Shown piece by piece: positions 1 through 9,375 of a stretch of DNA of 64,000 bases (position 1 is its first letter; each line of letters starts with the position of its first letter). A program made the position numbers and the translations under genes. Source of the DNA: Geobacter sp. Its GTDB lineage: Bacteria > Desulfobacterota > Desulfuromonadia > Geobacterales > Geobacteraceae. Under the pieces are notes generated by a model. The model saw only the letters and a program-made list of their open reading frames with translations, made no database searches and was not told where the DNA came from. The stretch is from positions 93,372-157,371 of the forward strand of contig JACOUQ010000008.1 in NCBI GenBank assembly GCA_016177775.1. The letters run 5' to 3'.

Positions 1-1
1 C

Positions 2-433
2 GTGGCCCACAGCCTCGGCTCAATTTACACCTTTGATGTTCTCAATTCCCTCATCGGCGACGGCGAGCATTTCGATAGAAACTCGCGCAAGAGTTGGCCG
101 GTGCAGGGACTTCTCACCATCGGCTCACCCATCGGCCTCGACATGTTCAAAAATACCGGCCGCAGCGCGATCAAGGCGTTCGGGGCGGGCGACAAGTGGT
201 TCCGCTGGTTGAACATGTGGGACCCGAACGACCCGGTCGTTTCAGGCGATATCTTCGGCCAGCACCTGGCTGGTTACAAGATTGCAGAGAACTTCCTGTC
301 CGGCGATCCGCAGCAGGGGTGGGTGATCCGCGACATCGTCACCGACACAGGCAAGAGCTGGCTCATGGCCCATACGGCCTACTGGCACAGCCCGATTGTC
401 GGCGACAAGCTGGTCGATATGATGACTTCGTGA
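2..433 (+). CDS. alpha/beta-hydrolase-like protein, C-terminal part
   Basis: The reading frame is open at the left edge, so only the last 143 or so residues are present and the true start is upstream. The segment opens with AHSLGS, which resembles the nucleophile elbow (G-x-S-x-G) of lipases and other alpha/beta hydrolases. A loop follows with SPIGLDMF, then WLNMWDPNDPVV, where an acidic catalytic residue could sit, and a histidine-bearing end, AHTAYWHSP. These fit a Ser-Asp-His hydrolase but the substrate cannot be told. The stop is 15 bases before a lipoprotein gene on the same strand, so the two are probably co-transcribed. The family call rests on the elbow and general layout only. Confidence 0.6.
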   Translation: MAHSLGSIYTFDVLNSLIGDGEHFDRNSRKSWPVQGLLTIGSPIGLDMFKNTGRSAIKAFGAGDKWFRWLNMWDPNDPVVSGDIFGQHLAGYKIAENFLSGDPQQGWVIRDIVTDTGKSWLMAHTAYWHSPIVGDKLVDMMTS

Positions 434-448
434 GCAAGGAGGTGAAAG

Positions 449-985
449 ATGCGACGATTCGGAATGATTTTGAATGTGCTGGCGCTATGGATCACGGCGG
501 GATGCGCGAATTTCCTCTACCAGGGAGAGATAACCGCCCTGGATTCATACGGCAAAGAGCGGCATTTCGTCCTCTACTGGACCAAGACCGATCCCCTCAT
601 TGGCGAGGCGAAGGCCGGCCCTGCGATCCTCTTGACCGAATGCAGCCCGTTTACCAGAATCAGCTTCGATGAGCAACCGGACGGTCTCATATTTCGCGGC
701 ATGCCCGGCCTCGACCGGCTGCCGGGACAAGGCGGCGCCGTCGACCCGAACCTGATCTGCGGGAAGGTCACCAATCAAGCCAAATGGACGGAAGTAAAAG
801 TGGGGGCACTTGCGGTTGCCATTTTCTGCGAGCCAGTCCCAAACGAATTTGCCGTGGAGCCGCGCAACTACCTGGCCGTTCGTCCGCAGCCCTACACGTT
901 TATGGTTGCCGAAAAGGTGAAGAAATGGAGTTTTCTCGGTGAAACACTGGAAGGGCCGCCAGTACCGGCATGCAGGAACCAATAA
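449..985 (+). CDS. small lipoprotein of unknown function
   Basis: A 178-residue protein with a short hydrophobic leader ending in the lipobox-like ITAGC, so the cysteine near residue 19 is probably lipidated after signal peptidase II cleavage. A strong ribosome binding site (AAGGAGGTG) lies just upstream of the ATG. The mature part contains one internal cysteine (LICGK) and no domain I recognise. It follows the hydrolase fragment closely and meets a convergent chemoreceptor gene after 4 bases, leaving no room for a separate terminator. Function is unknown; the periplasmic or outer-membrane location is inferred from the lipobox. Confidence 0.7.
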   Translation: MRRFGMILNVLALWITAGCANFLYQGEITALDSYGKERHFVLYWTKTDPLIGEAKAGPAILLTECSPFTRISFDEQPDGLIFRGMPGLDRLPGQGGAVDPNLICGKVTNQAKWTEVKVGALAVAIFCEPVPNEFAVEPRNYLAVRPQPYTFMVAEKVKKWSFLGETLEGPPVPACRNQ

Positions 986-989
986 ACCG

Positions 990-3221
990 CTACATCGAGT
1001 AACCTATCCTGAACGCCCCCCAGTGCCTGCCGCGCAAGCGGACCGGGTAGGAGATGTCCCACATCTTTTCGCCGGTATCGCGCTGGTAGACCTGCACCAG
1101 GATGTCTGCCGAGTTCCTGGCGGCAGCCAGCCCCACCGGGTCGTCGAAGATGCGCTTCGTGCGGTTCCAGAGCCTGTCATGCTCACGGTCGCCGGTGAGT
1201 GTCCTGCTGAACTTGCTGTTGTGGGTGGGGAGATAGCCGTTGCGGTCAACCAGCACCGCGAAGACCACGTGGGAATCGTCCAGGAACCGGTCCTCCGGCG
1301 CCTGGATCGTTTCATCCATGAATGCGTCGTATTTCGTGTGGAACTTCTGCGGGTCAGTACCGGCAATCGGCGCGTAACTCTCGTCGAACAGCTCATCCAG
1401 CGCGAACCGACCGCTGGCAACCGCCTCCTCCAGCACCCGCTCCATGAGGCCAACCCCTGCCCGCGCCGCTTCCCGTCCCTTGGCCTGGATCTCCTCCTCC
1501 AGGTGCTTTTGCAGCCCTTCCGAAAGCGCCCTGATATCGGCTATGGCCGCCTCGATCTCTCTGGCACCGTCAGCTGTCTGGCGGGCCACCTCGCGCACCT
1601 CGTTCATGGTTACTGCCATCTCGTCGCAGGCGGATGTCTGCTGGTGGGTTGAGCTGGTGATCTCCTTGGCGGCCCGGGCCGTCTCCTCCACCATGGCAAT
1701 GATCTGGCCGAAGGAATCGTGCACCCGGTCCACCAGGGCGGATGCGCCTTCCACCCCCTTGATCCCCTCCTCCGTCACCATGATTGTGCTGTTGGTGGCC
1801 TTCTGAATCTCCCGGATCAGCTCCCTGATCTGCGCCGTAGCCTCCACCGTCCTTTCGGCCAGCCGTCGTACCTCCTTGGCCACGATGGCGAAACGCTTGC
1901 CCGATTCACCAGCCCCTGCCGCCTCGATGGCCGCATTGAGCGCCAGCAGATTGGTCTGGTCGCTGATCTCGTCGATGATCTCCACTATGCCGCCGATCTT
2001 CTGGCTGTTCTCCCCGAGACGCAGCATGCTGCGGGCTATCCCCTCCACCTGCCCCTTCAGGAGTTCCATACCGCCAATGGCATTGGCAACCGCACCGGAA
2101 CCCGCTACGCATTTCTGGGCCGTGTCATCGGCCAGCCGCTCTACAGTGGTTGCATTCACGCTTATCTGCCGGGCAGTTGCCGCGATCTCCTCCGAGGTCG
2201 CACTTACCTGGTGCACCGATGTCGCCTGCTCGGTCGCCCCGGCGGCCTGCTGGGCGCTTATGCTCATCAGCTGCCCCGCAGAGCCTGCCAGGTGGGAGAT
2301 CGCCTCGCGCACTGAATCGAACAGGCGCCGGCCCCGGTCGATTTCGCTCCGCAGGTTCCTGACAATCACGGAGGTCATCCGGTTGAACGCACTTGCCACC
2401 CTGCCGATCTCGTCGTCGCTCGCCACCGGTATCTGCTCCTCCAGGTTCCCGTCAGCAATGCGCCGGGCCGCGGCGGTAAGCCTGTGGAGGGGGTGGATAA
2501 GTATTGTCACCACCAGGATAATCGTAAGTGTGCTGGCAACAAGGATTAATGCCATGCCGCTGATGATCTGGCGACGCAGCTCCGCCACCTTCCGTTCGGT
2601 CTTCTCCATCGAGAAGCCGATGCGGAATGCCCCCCAGTGCCTGCCGTTGACATGCACGGGGGCCGAGATGTCCCACATCCGTTCGCCGGTGTCGCGGTGG
2701 TAGTCCTGTTTCAGGTATTCGGCTGTATTGCGCGCGGCGGCTAGCCCCACCGTGTCGTTGAACATGCGCTTGGTACGGTTCCAGAGCTTGTCCTGCTCTC
2801 GGTTGCCGGAAAGCGGCCGGTTGTATCTACTGTTGTGGGTGGGGAGATAACCGTTTCGGTCCACCAGCACCGCGAACACCACCTGCTCGTCCTTCAACAG
2901 TTCGTCCTGAATGCCGACAATGGCCTTGTCCAGAAAGGCGTCGTACCTGGTGTGATACTTAGGGGGGTCGGTACCCGGTATGCGCGTATAGTTTTCGTCG
3001 AACAGCTCCTTCTCGCTCAAGCCGCCGGAATCGAGCCTGTCGCTCAGGATTCGCTCCATCACCCTGGCTCCTGTCATGGCAAGGATGCGCCCCTTTCCGA
3101 GAAGCTCATCTTCCCTGTTCGCCGTCCGGGAGCGGACAAAATAGATGGTGCAAAGCGTCATAATGACAACCATAACGGCGATCAGTATGACTACGATCTT
3201 GACCGACAGCTTCCTGACCAT
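990..3221 (-). CDS. methyl-accepting chemotaxis protein with duplicated sensor domain
   Basis: A 743-residue chemoreceptor. Order: TM helix (about 7-28), periplasmic sensor (about 30-215), second TM (about 217-241), HAMP (about 242-295), cytoplasmic signalling hairpin (about 300-560) with the hallmark region DQTNLLALNAAIEAAGAG, then a C-terminal domain (about 575-743). That last domain is a second copy of the periplasmic sensor: both contain VVFAVLVDRNGYLPTHNS, LWNRTKR and RGRHWGAFRIGYSM or close variants. The sensor looks like a Cache-type (dCache/sCache) ligand-binding fold, which is inferred. The start is placed at the ATG preceded by AAAGGGG rather than at a TTG six bases upstream. It signals through CheA/CheW, which are not in this window. 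Confidence 0.93.
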   Translation of the reverse strand: MVRKLSVKIVVILIAVMVVIMTLCTIYFVRSRTANREDELLGKGRILAMTGARVMERILSDRLDSGGLSEKELFDENYTRIPGTDPPKYHTRYDAFLDKAIVGIQDELLKDEQVVFAVLVDRNGYLPTHNSRYNRPLSGNREQDKLWNRTKRMFNDTVGLAAARNTAEYLKQDYHRDTGERMWDISAPVHVNGRHWGAFRIGFSMEKTERKVAELRRQIISGMALILVASTLTIILVVTILIHPLHRLTAAARRIADGNLEEQIPVASDDEIGRVASAFNRMTSVIVRNLRSEIDRGRRLFDSVREAISHLAGSAGQLMSISAQQAAGATEQATSVHQVSATSEEIAATARQISVNATTVERLADDTAQKCVAGSGAVANAIGGMELLKGQVEGIARSMLRLGENSQKIGGIVEIIDEISDQTNLLALNAAIEAAGAGESGKRFAIVAKEVRRLAERTVEATAQIRELIREIQKATNSTIMVTEEGIKGVEGASALVDRVHDSFGQIIAMVEETARAAKEITSSTHQQTSACDEMAVTMNEVREVARQTADGAREIEAAIADIRALSEGLQKHLEEEIQAKGREAARAGVGLMERVLEEAVASGRFALDELFDESYAPIAGTDPQKFHTKYDAFMDETIQAPEDRFLDDSHVVFAVLVDRNGYLPTHNSKFSRTLTGDREHDRLWNRTKRIFDDPVGLAAARNSADILVQVYQRDTGEKMWDISYPVRLRGRHWGAFRIGYSM

Positions 3222-3448
3222 GAGCAACCCCTTTGTTAGCCTGATACCCGACTGTCATACAAATAAAATCATGTTATACATGCAATGGAACGTTTTTTCA
3301 ATATGTTATATTCGGCCTACAATCACCATTATACAGATACAATAATTTGTTTTACTGCTTATAACGGGCAAATTTCCCAAATTTACCCCTTTCCGGGCAC
3401 CGCATTCCTGCAACAGGCGCTATTTCCCAATATCAATTCTTCCGCGGG

Positions 3449-3476
3449 TTGACTGGAGCGGTATTATTATTATTAT
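3449..3476 (+). promoter_or_regulatory. candidate sigma-70 promoter with TAT-repeat spacer
   Basis: TTGACT at 3449-3454 and TATTAT at 3471-3476 are separated by 16 bases. The end of the spacer and the -10 box form five tandem TAT units (3462-3476), followed by TTTAA. It lies about 50 bases before the exopolysaccharide operon. The hexamers are seen in the sequence; use as a promoter is inferred. Confidence 0.5.
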
Positions 3477-3524
3477 TTAATATTGATACACCCCCAACAC
3501 GACATAAGACCACCGGAGGATCTG

Positions 3525-5588
3525 ATGAACAGAGCCCTTGCGCTGCTTCTTGCGCTCATCGTTTCCCTCCCTGCCCTGGCCCGGGCAGGAGACAGGGACT
3601 ATGCAGCGTTCCAGGCAGGAATGGAACTGGAGCGCGGGCTGATGATCTTCGAAGCCCGGGACAGGTTCCGCGAAGCAATCAGCCTTGCCCCGTCAAACTA
3701 TGGATACCTGGAACACTATGCCTGGTTCCTCCACACCCACGGCTTCCGCGAAGAGGCCGTGGCCGTCTTCAGGCAGGCACTCCCCGGAATCGGCGAGAAA
3801 AAGGGGACGTGGCTCGGGCTTGCCTGGAACGAACGGAGCATCGGCAGGCCCGAGCGCGCCCTTGAGGCGTATGCGAAGGTATTACCGCTCCCTGCAGAGG
3901 GAAGCACGGCGGACAAACTCGCAGAGGCGGACCGGATTTTGCGCAGCGAGCAGGAGGAGCGGATAGCCAGGCTGCAGAAAGCCGCCGTCGGTCCCCCGGA
4001 TGACGTGGAAGCATTGCAGGAGCTGTTCATTTCCCTGATGAGCACGGGACGGCACAGAGAAGCCGCGGACGCGGCCAGGCGCATTCTCACCCTCAGGCCC
4101 GAGGACGACCTGACTAGGCTCGACCTCGCTCGGGTCCTAAAATGGGGTGGAGACCCGGACGCTGCGGCCGACATCATCGAGAAGCTGATCTCCCGCCATC
4201 CTGAGAGCGCCTTTCTCCACCTGGAACTGGCAAGGGTGCGCGCCCAGCAGGGACAACTGCCCGAGGCCAGGGCAGCCTATGAAAAATCCCTTTCCCTCTA
4301 TCCCGGCGCCGTTGTCACCAGGCGGGAACAGGCGGAGCTATTGACCAGGACGGGAGACAGGGAGGCAGCTGACAGGGAAGTGGCTGCCATTGAGCCCCGC
4401 CCCCATGAAACGCTGGACATCCTTCTGGCCAAGGCCAGGGTGTTGCACTTCACCGGGCGCACCAGGGAGGCTGTTCCCGCGTACCGCAAGGTCCTGGAGG
4501 AATTCCCGGGGAACAGCGATGCCCTCTGGGGTCTGGCCGAATGTGCGACGTATTCGGGAGACCGGGATACCGCGAAAGAAACCCTGGAGCGATGGGAGAG
4601 ACTGGAGCCCCCGAACGAGAGGCTTCGCGCCCAGATGGAGCTCTACCGCCGCTATTCCGCAAGAGGAATCGAGACTAAAGCCGCTTACTACGGCAACTCC
4701 TCCGAGTTCTCCCGTGTCGATGCCGGAGTCGAATATAATCATCCCCTCTTCAGCAATAACATACTCACAATGGGATACCGTTTTGCGAACTTTCACCAGT
4801 CCGGATTTGACAATATCACCAGGAACTCTCTCCTGCTGCGCAATCGGGGGCGACTCGGCGAGTTCTTCCGTTATGACGCCGAACTTGCCGGGAATTTCTA
4901 CGACAACGACCAGACCCACCTGAACGGCGGAGGGTCGCTCTATTTCGACCTGCGGGACCGGACTATATTGGGGGCCGGGATATACCGGACCGACGTTATC
5001 GACACCGAGCCCACCTTCCAGAACCCGATCTACAACTACGTGGTGACCATAGGGGCCGTGGGGCTGCACATCACCACGACCGATGCGTTCGTCTATGCGA
5101 AGCAGCGAGTCGGGGATGATCTCGACCTCTGGGGAAAATTCATCCGTGGCAGATACAACGACCACAACACCAAGCATGCCTTGACCCTTGAAACTGATTG
5201 GCGTCCATTCCATACAAAGGATATCCAGCTAGTCTACAATTACTTTCATCTCGATTATGAAAATCCCGCACCCAATTATGTGGAAGGGACATCGAGCGTC
5301 GGCGCCTATTACGACCCGATCAACTTCGAGGTTCACACCGTCGCCGTGGAACTGGAGCACGAGTTCGCGAAAAGCTTCCGGCTCGGACTTCAGGACAGGG
5401 TATCGTACCTTCCGAAGAGCGATGGATGGGCCAATGGCGTATTCGCATTTGCCGCCCTTGAACGAGGGGCGCATGCCTTCCGCCTGGATGCCCGTTATTT
5501 TTACCAGAATCGCGGCGTCGGAAGAACAGCCGACAGCGGCCATTTCCGGGCCGAAAATTTCATGCTGGCTTATTCCTACAGGTTTTAG
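3525..5588 (+). CDS. TPR/outer-membrane beta-barrel exopolysaccharide exporter (YaiO/PgaA-like)
   Basis: A 687-residue protein with a signal peptide (MNRALALLLALIVSLPALARA), a TPR superhelix over about residues 25-380, and a C-terminal barrel of about 300 residues ending in phenylalanine (LAYSYRF), as outer-membrane proteins do. The layout matches the PgaA, BcsC and YaiO class, in which periplasmic TPRs guide a polysaccharide to an outer-membrane pore. The start is the ATG after GGAGGATCTG; an in-frame ATG 14 codons upstream lacks a binding site and would bury the signal peptide. The GT2 synthase gene begins 11 bases after the stop, so the two form an operon. The exported sugar is unknown. 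Confidence 0.82.
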   Translation: MNRALALLLALIVSLPALARAGDRDYAAFQAGMELERGLMIFEARDRFREAISLAPSNYGYLEHYAWFLHTHGFREEAVAVFRQALPGIGEKKGTWLGLAWNERSIGRPERALEAYAKVLPLPAEGSTADKLAEADRILRSEQEERIARLQKAAVGPPDDVEALQELFISLMSTGRHREAADAARRILTLRPEDDLTRLDLARVLKWGGDPDAAADIIEKLISRHPESAFLHLELARVRAQQGQLPEARAAYEKSLSLYPGAVVTRREQAELLTRTGDREAADREVAAIEPRPHETLDILLAKARVLHFTGRTREAVPAYRKVLEEFPGNSDALWGLAECATYSGDRDTAKETLERWERLEPPNERLRAQMELYRRYSARGIETKAAYYGNSSEFSRVDAGVEYNHPLFSNNILTMGYRFANFHQSGFDNITRNSLLLRNRGRLGEFFRYDAELAGNFYDNDQTHLNGGGSLYFDLRDRTILGAGIYRTDVIDTEPTFQNPIYNYVVTIGAVGLHITTTDAFVYAKQRVGDDLDLWGKFIRGRYNDHNTKHALTLETDWRPFHTKDIQLVYNYFHLDYENPAPNYVEGTSSVGAYYDPINFEVHTVAVELEHEFAKSFRLGLQDRVSYLPKSDGWANGVFAFAALERGAHAFRLDARYFYQNRGVGRTADSGHFRAENFMLAYSYRF

Positions 5589-5599
5589 GAGAAGACACA

Positions 5600-7153
5600 A
5601 TGCATGCACGCTTACCACAACCTATTCGCAACTGGCTGAACGACCTTACAGGAAAAAAACCATACCATCGCTACTCTGAGAAGGAGACCCGCAAAAACCG
5701 TATTATCGGGCAGATACTCGCAATCGCCACCGTCATCGCTGCACTGTTCTATCTCGGCTTCTGCATCGCGTACGCAAACTGGGATGTCTGGTATGCCTTC
5801 ATCCCGTTCATAATCGCCGACACCATGCTCGTGACCATCTTCATGGTTTCCGTATCGGTCCTCTGGTACAAACGGCGGCACCACCCCGGAGGGCTGGAAC
5901 CTGATCGCATCTTCACGGTGGACATCTTCATCCCCGTCTGCCGCGAGCCATTGAGCATCGTGGAGCCGACCGTGGCGGCGGCCGTCGCCCTCGACTATCC
6001 GGCCAAGACCGTCCATCTCCTTGACGACGGTGAGGACGACCGCTTGAAAGAACTGGCCGAACGGTATGGCATCAATTACATCCGGCATGCCAACCATTCG
6101 AAACGGAAAGCCGGAAATCTGAACAACGCCCTGGGACAGACAAAGGGGGAGCTGATCCTGGCACTTGATGCCGATCAGGTCGCAAGGCCGGATCTGATAA
6201 GACGGGTCATCGGCTATTTCCGGCTCCCCCATATCGGGTTTGTCCAGACGGCCCAGCAGTTCCAGCTCCCGGAAGAAGACCCGTGGGGGAATGCGGACAA
6301 CTTCTTCTACAAGGAGATCCAGGCCGGCAGGGACAACGACAATGCCGCCATTTCGTGCGGCAGCGGAGTCATGTACCGGAGAAGCGCCCTGGAGAGCATC
6401 GGCGGATTTTCCGAATGGAACATGGTGGAAGACGTCCACACCTCCATGTGCCTGCACGACAAGGGGTGGCATTCGGTCTATGTGGACAAACCATACACCA
6501 GAGGGACCGCCCCGGCCGACGTCACGAGCCAATTGAAACAGCGCTGGCAATGGGCCGTGGACTCACTGCGAATACTTTTCTGGGATAATCCGTTCCAGAG
6601 AAAAGGACTCTCCTTCAGCCAGAAAATCCAGTACATCCATTTCGGCTGGCATTACATAGTCATCGGCGTTTTCCTCCCCATTTTCTTCATCATCCCGCCA
6701 TGGGCGCTCTTCACCCACAAATTCATCCTCACCGTCCCCGCCTGGGTGTACATTGTGGTGCGTCTCCCCTATTTTGTCCTCCAGGTCGCCAGCAACCACA
6801 TACTGAGCGAGAAAGTCGACACCTTCAAGACCTTCCAGGCCCAGGCCGAGCTTTTTGCCTGTTATTTCGATGCGACCATGGACGCATTGCGGGCACGCAA
6901 GACAGTCCCCCCCTACACGGTATCCAGCAAGGTCATCCTTCAGGCGAACTTCGGAAGCCGGCTGCTCCGGTGCCTGCCTCACATCGCGGTGTTCATCGCA
7001 TCCGCCACGGCAATCGTCTATGGCCTGATGACGATCCACGACGACCCATGGTTCTTGGTCATCAACCTCTATTTCTGCCTCTGGGCGATGCTGCTCGTCT
7101 GGAAGTTCATCATCCTGGCGCTCTGGCCCAAGTTCTTCGTGAAATGGGGATAG
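5600..7153 (+). CDS. membrane GT2 glycosyltransferase (cellulose synthase/PgaC-like)
   Basis: A 517-residue processive glycosyltransferase of family GT2. Two N-terminal TM helices (about 35-58 and 62-90) precede a cytoplasmic catalytic domain with LLDDGEDD, the UDP-sugar-binding ALDADQ, the acidic pair in MVEDVHTS and the QxxRW signature in QLKQRWQW. Four or more TM helices follow (about 350-400 and 445-510). Such enzymes polymerise a nucleotide sugar and extrude the chain across the inner membrane. No PilZ domain is visible, unlike BcsA. The gene has a TAGGAG binding site and sits between the TPR-barrel exporter and a GH26 gene. The sugar specificity cannot be read from the sequence. Confidence 0.9.
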   Translation: MHARLPQPIRNWLNDLTGKKPYHRYSEKETRKNRIIGQILAIATVIAALFYLGFCIAYANWDVWYAFIPFIIADTMLVTIFMVSVSVLWYKRRHHPGGLEPDRIFTVDIFIPVCREPLSIVEPTVAAAVALDYPAKTVHLLDDGEDDRLKELAERYGINYIRHANHSKRKAGNLNNALGQTKGELILALDADQVARPDLIRRVIGYFRLPHIGFVQTAQQFQLPEEDPWGNADNFFYKEIQAGRDNDNAAISCGSGVMYRRSALESIGGFSEWNMVEDVHTSMCLHDKGWHSVYVDKPYTRGTAPADVTSQLKQRWQWAVDSLRILFWDNPFQRKGLSFSQKIQYIHFGWHYIVIGVFLPIFFIIPPWALFTHKFILTVPAWVYIVVRLPYFVLQVASNHILSEKVDTFKTFQAQAELFACYFDATMDALRARKTVPPYTVSSKVILQANFGSRLLRCLPHIAVFIASATAIVYGLMTIHDDPWFLVINLYFCLWAMLLVWKFIILALWPKFFVKWG

Positions 7154-7176
7154 GGATATACAGGGAAGACAGTCTC

Positions 7177-8034
7177 ATGTCCGAACAGGCCCTCTCCGAA
7201 ACGGAGGGGGCGCTCGGAGTCCACTTCGACACGGTTTCGTTCTACCGGGCGTGGAACAGCTGCCGCATCGAAGATGACATTCCCTGGCTGGACAAGATTA
7301 CCCGCACCCACCGCACGATCCTCCTCACATGGGAGCCGTGGAGTCTGGCCCACGATCCCGCCCATCCCGAGATTCAGCCCGATTTCTCACTGCAACGGAT
7401 ACTTTCGGGTCGATACGACGACTATATCCTCTCCTTCGCCCAGGCCCTCAAGGAATTGCCGAAACCGCTCCTCCTGCGCCCCATGCACGAGATGAACGGT
7501 AACTGGTACCCATGGTGCGGCACCGTGAACAACAACCGGGTGGAGGATTTCATTACGGCTTGGCGGCACATCAGGGGGCTGTGCAGGAAAGCTGGCGACG
7601 ACGGGATCAAGTGGGTCTGGTCACCCTACGCCCACTCAGTACCTGACTCGGAGGAGAACGCCCTGGAAAGCTACTTTCCTGGAGAAGAAGAAATTGACCG
7701 GGTAGGGCTTGACGGCTACAACTGGGGGACGACGCGGGAATGGAGCAAATGGCAGGAGTTCGGCGAGATCTTCGGGCCGGCGTACGACGCGGTCTCTACC
7801 CTCTCCCGCAAGCCGGTCATCATAGCCGAGACCGCATGCGCCGAGGAAGGGGGGAACAAGGCGCGCTGGATAGCCGGCATGTTCAGCGATCTCCGCGAGA
7901 GATTCCGGCGCGTAGAAACCGTGGTCTGGTTCGACATCAACAAGGAGTGCGACTGGCGCATCGTGTCATCCGGCCGGTCGCAGCGCGCCTTCGCCGAAGC
8001 TGCGTCAGCCTTCAGCCTTCAACCTTCAACCTGA
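7177..8034 (+). CDS. glycoside hydrolase family 26-like protein, no signal peptide
   Basis: About 285 residues resembling GH26 beta-mannanases. The acid/base glutamate is expected in RPMHEMNGNWYPW and the nucleophile in PVIIAETACAEEG, with substrate-platform tryptophans (LTWEPW, VWSPYAH) between them. There is no signal peptide or TM helix, so it should stay in the cytoplasm unless exported another way. The start could be 7144, overlapping the GT2 gene by 10 bases, or 7177; I prefer 7177 because AGGGA precedes it at a tolerable distance. Position as third gene of the polysaccharide operon suggests trimming or length control of the polymer, as BcsZ does for cellulose, but that enzyme is periplasmic. 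Confidence 0.78.
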   Translation: MSEQALSETEGALGVHFDTVSFYRAWNSCRIEDDIPWLDKITRTHRTILLTWEPWSLAHDPAHPEIQPDFSLQRILSGRYDDYILSFAQALKELPKPLLLRPMHEMNGNWYPWCGTVNNNRVEDFITAWRHIRGLCRKAGDDGIKWVWSPYAHSVPDSEENALESYFPGEEEIDRVGLDGYNWGTTREWSKWQEFGEIFGPAYDAVSTLSRKPVIIAETACAEEGGNKARWIAGMFSDLRERFRRVETVVWFDINKECDWRIVSSGRSQRAFAEAASAFSLQPST

Positions 8035-8037
8035 ATT

Positions 8038-9375
8038 TCACTCCGCCGCCCCCTCCTCCACTGGTTTCAGCGTAAAGAGATGCCAGACCGTGATAACCAC
8101 CCCCCCGAGGAAGACGATGCCGATTCCCAGGGCGATCCGGAACCAGAACATCATGTTCAGGTGGGCCGTGGAGTAGCCGATGTCCAGTAGCCGCTCCAGG
8201 TAGGTCTGGAGGATGCCGGCAACGCCGAAGACCAGGGAGAGGAAGAACATGGAGATTGACATGGTCCAGAACCCCCATTTCCCCAGCCTGTCGTTGTACT
8301 TCCGGATGTTCCTGAAGCGGGGGAAGGCGAAGTAATATATGGTCAGGTTGAGGAGCACGTAGGCCCCGAAGAACGCCATGTGACCGTGGGAGACCGTCAC
8401 CTGGCTGCCATGGGTGTAATAGTTGATCTGCGGCAGGGTGTGGATAAACCCCCACACACCCGCACCGACAAAGTGATATATGGCGAGCCCCACGATATAG
8501 GTCCAGATGAGTGGATTGATGATCGGGTTTTTCCGTTCCCGCACATGCATCCAGGTGTCAATCACCATGAGGGCGATGGGGAGCGGCTCCAGGGCGCTGA
8601 AAATACCCCCCCACCAGAGCCAGTAGTCAGGGGCGCCGAGCCAGTAGTAGTGGTGGCCGGTGCCGATGATCCCGGTAAAGAGAAATAGGCCGGTCTCGGC
8701 GTAGAGCCACTTCTCCACCACCTTCCGCTCCACGCCGGTCACCTCCATGATGATGAAGGCAACTATCGAGGCGGTCACCACCTCCCAAGCCCCCTCCACC
8801 CAGAGATGGATCACCCACCACCAGTAATAGTAGTCGGCGTTCAGGTCCCTGTAAAAAGGGATGCCGAACAGGTAGAGAACCGCCAGGAACGTCACCCCGC
8901 CCAGGAGCATCCACTGCAGCGCCGATCTCACCTTCGCCTTGATGATGGTAATGGCCACGTTGGCGACGAAGAGGAGCGCCGCCACCACGATGACAAAATC
9001 GAGGGGCACCGGGATCTCCAGGAGCGGCTTCCCCTGGGTCCAGCCGAACAGGAAGCCTATCACCGCGACCACAGCGGCTCCGACGAACAGGCCGAACTGA
9101 ATCCAGGCGATCTTCGTGCTGTATAGCTCCCGCTCGCACTCCAAGGGGAGGATGAAGTAGGCGCCCCCCATGAAGCCGAGGAGGAGCCACGCCACCAGGA
9201 GGTTGGTATGGATCGGCCGGGCCGTGGCAAAGGAGAAGGTGTCCACGAGCCCCTGGGAAAGAGTGAAGCCGTAATTGATTGCCAGCCAGAGCCCCATCAC
9301 CACCTGGAGACAGAAGAGAATGAGCGAAAGTGCCATGTACGGATATGCGACGCGTTGGCTCTCGTAGCGGATCAT
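8038..9375 (-). CDS. norB: nitric oxide reductase large subunit
   Basis: A 445-residue, roughly 12-helix member of the heme-copper oxidase superfamily. It reduces two NO to N2O at a heme b3/non-heme iron site. Heme and FeB ligands are visible: H56 (RPIHTN), H190 (WVIHLWVEGAWE, with E194 and E198), H241/H242 (GTGHHYYW), and H330/H332 (VSHGHMAFFGAY). There is no N-terminal extension of the quinol-oxidising (qNor) type, so electrons should come from NorC. Its ATG overlaps the norC stop (ATGA), which indicates translational coupling. No norD, norQ or norE is nearby, so the role is probably NO detoxification rather than denitrification; that is inferred. Confidence 0.95.
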   Translation of the reverse strand: MIRYESQRVAYPYMALSLILFCLQVVMGLWLAINYGFTLSQGLVDTFSFATARPIHTNLLVAWLLLGFMGGAYFILPLECERELYSTKIAWIQFGLFVGAAVVAVIGFLFGWTQGKPLLEIPVPLDFVIVVAALLFVANVAITIIKAKVRSALQWMLLGGVTFLAVLYLFGIPFYRDLNADYYYWWWVIHLWVEGAWEVVTASIVAFIIMEVTGVERKVVEKWLYAETGLFLFTGIIGTGHHYYWLGAPDYWLWWGGIFSALEPLPIALMVIDTWMHVRERKNPIINPLIWTYIVGLAIYHFVGAGVWGFIHTLPQINYYTHGSQVTVSHGHMAFFGAYVLLNLTIYYFAFPRFRNIRKYNDRLGKWGFWTMSISMFFLSLVFGVAGILQTYLERLLDIGYSTAHLNMMFWFRIALGIGIVFLGGVVITVWHLFTLKPVEEGAAE

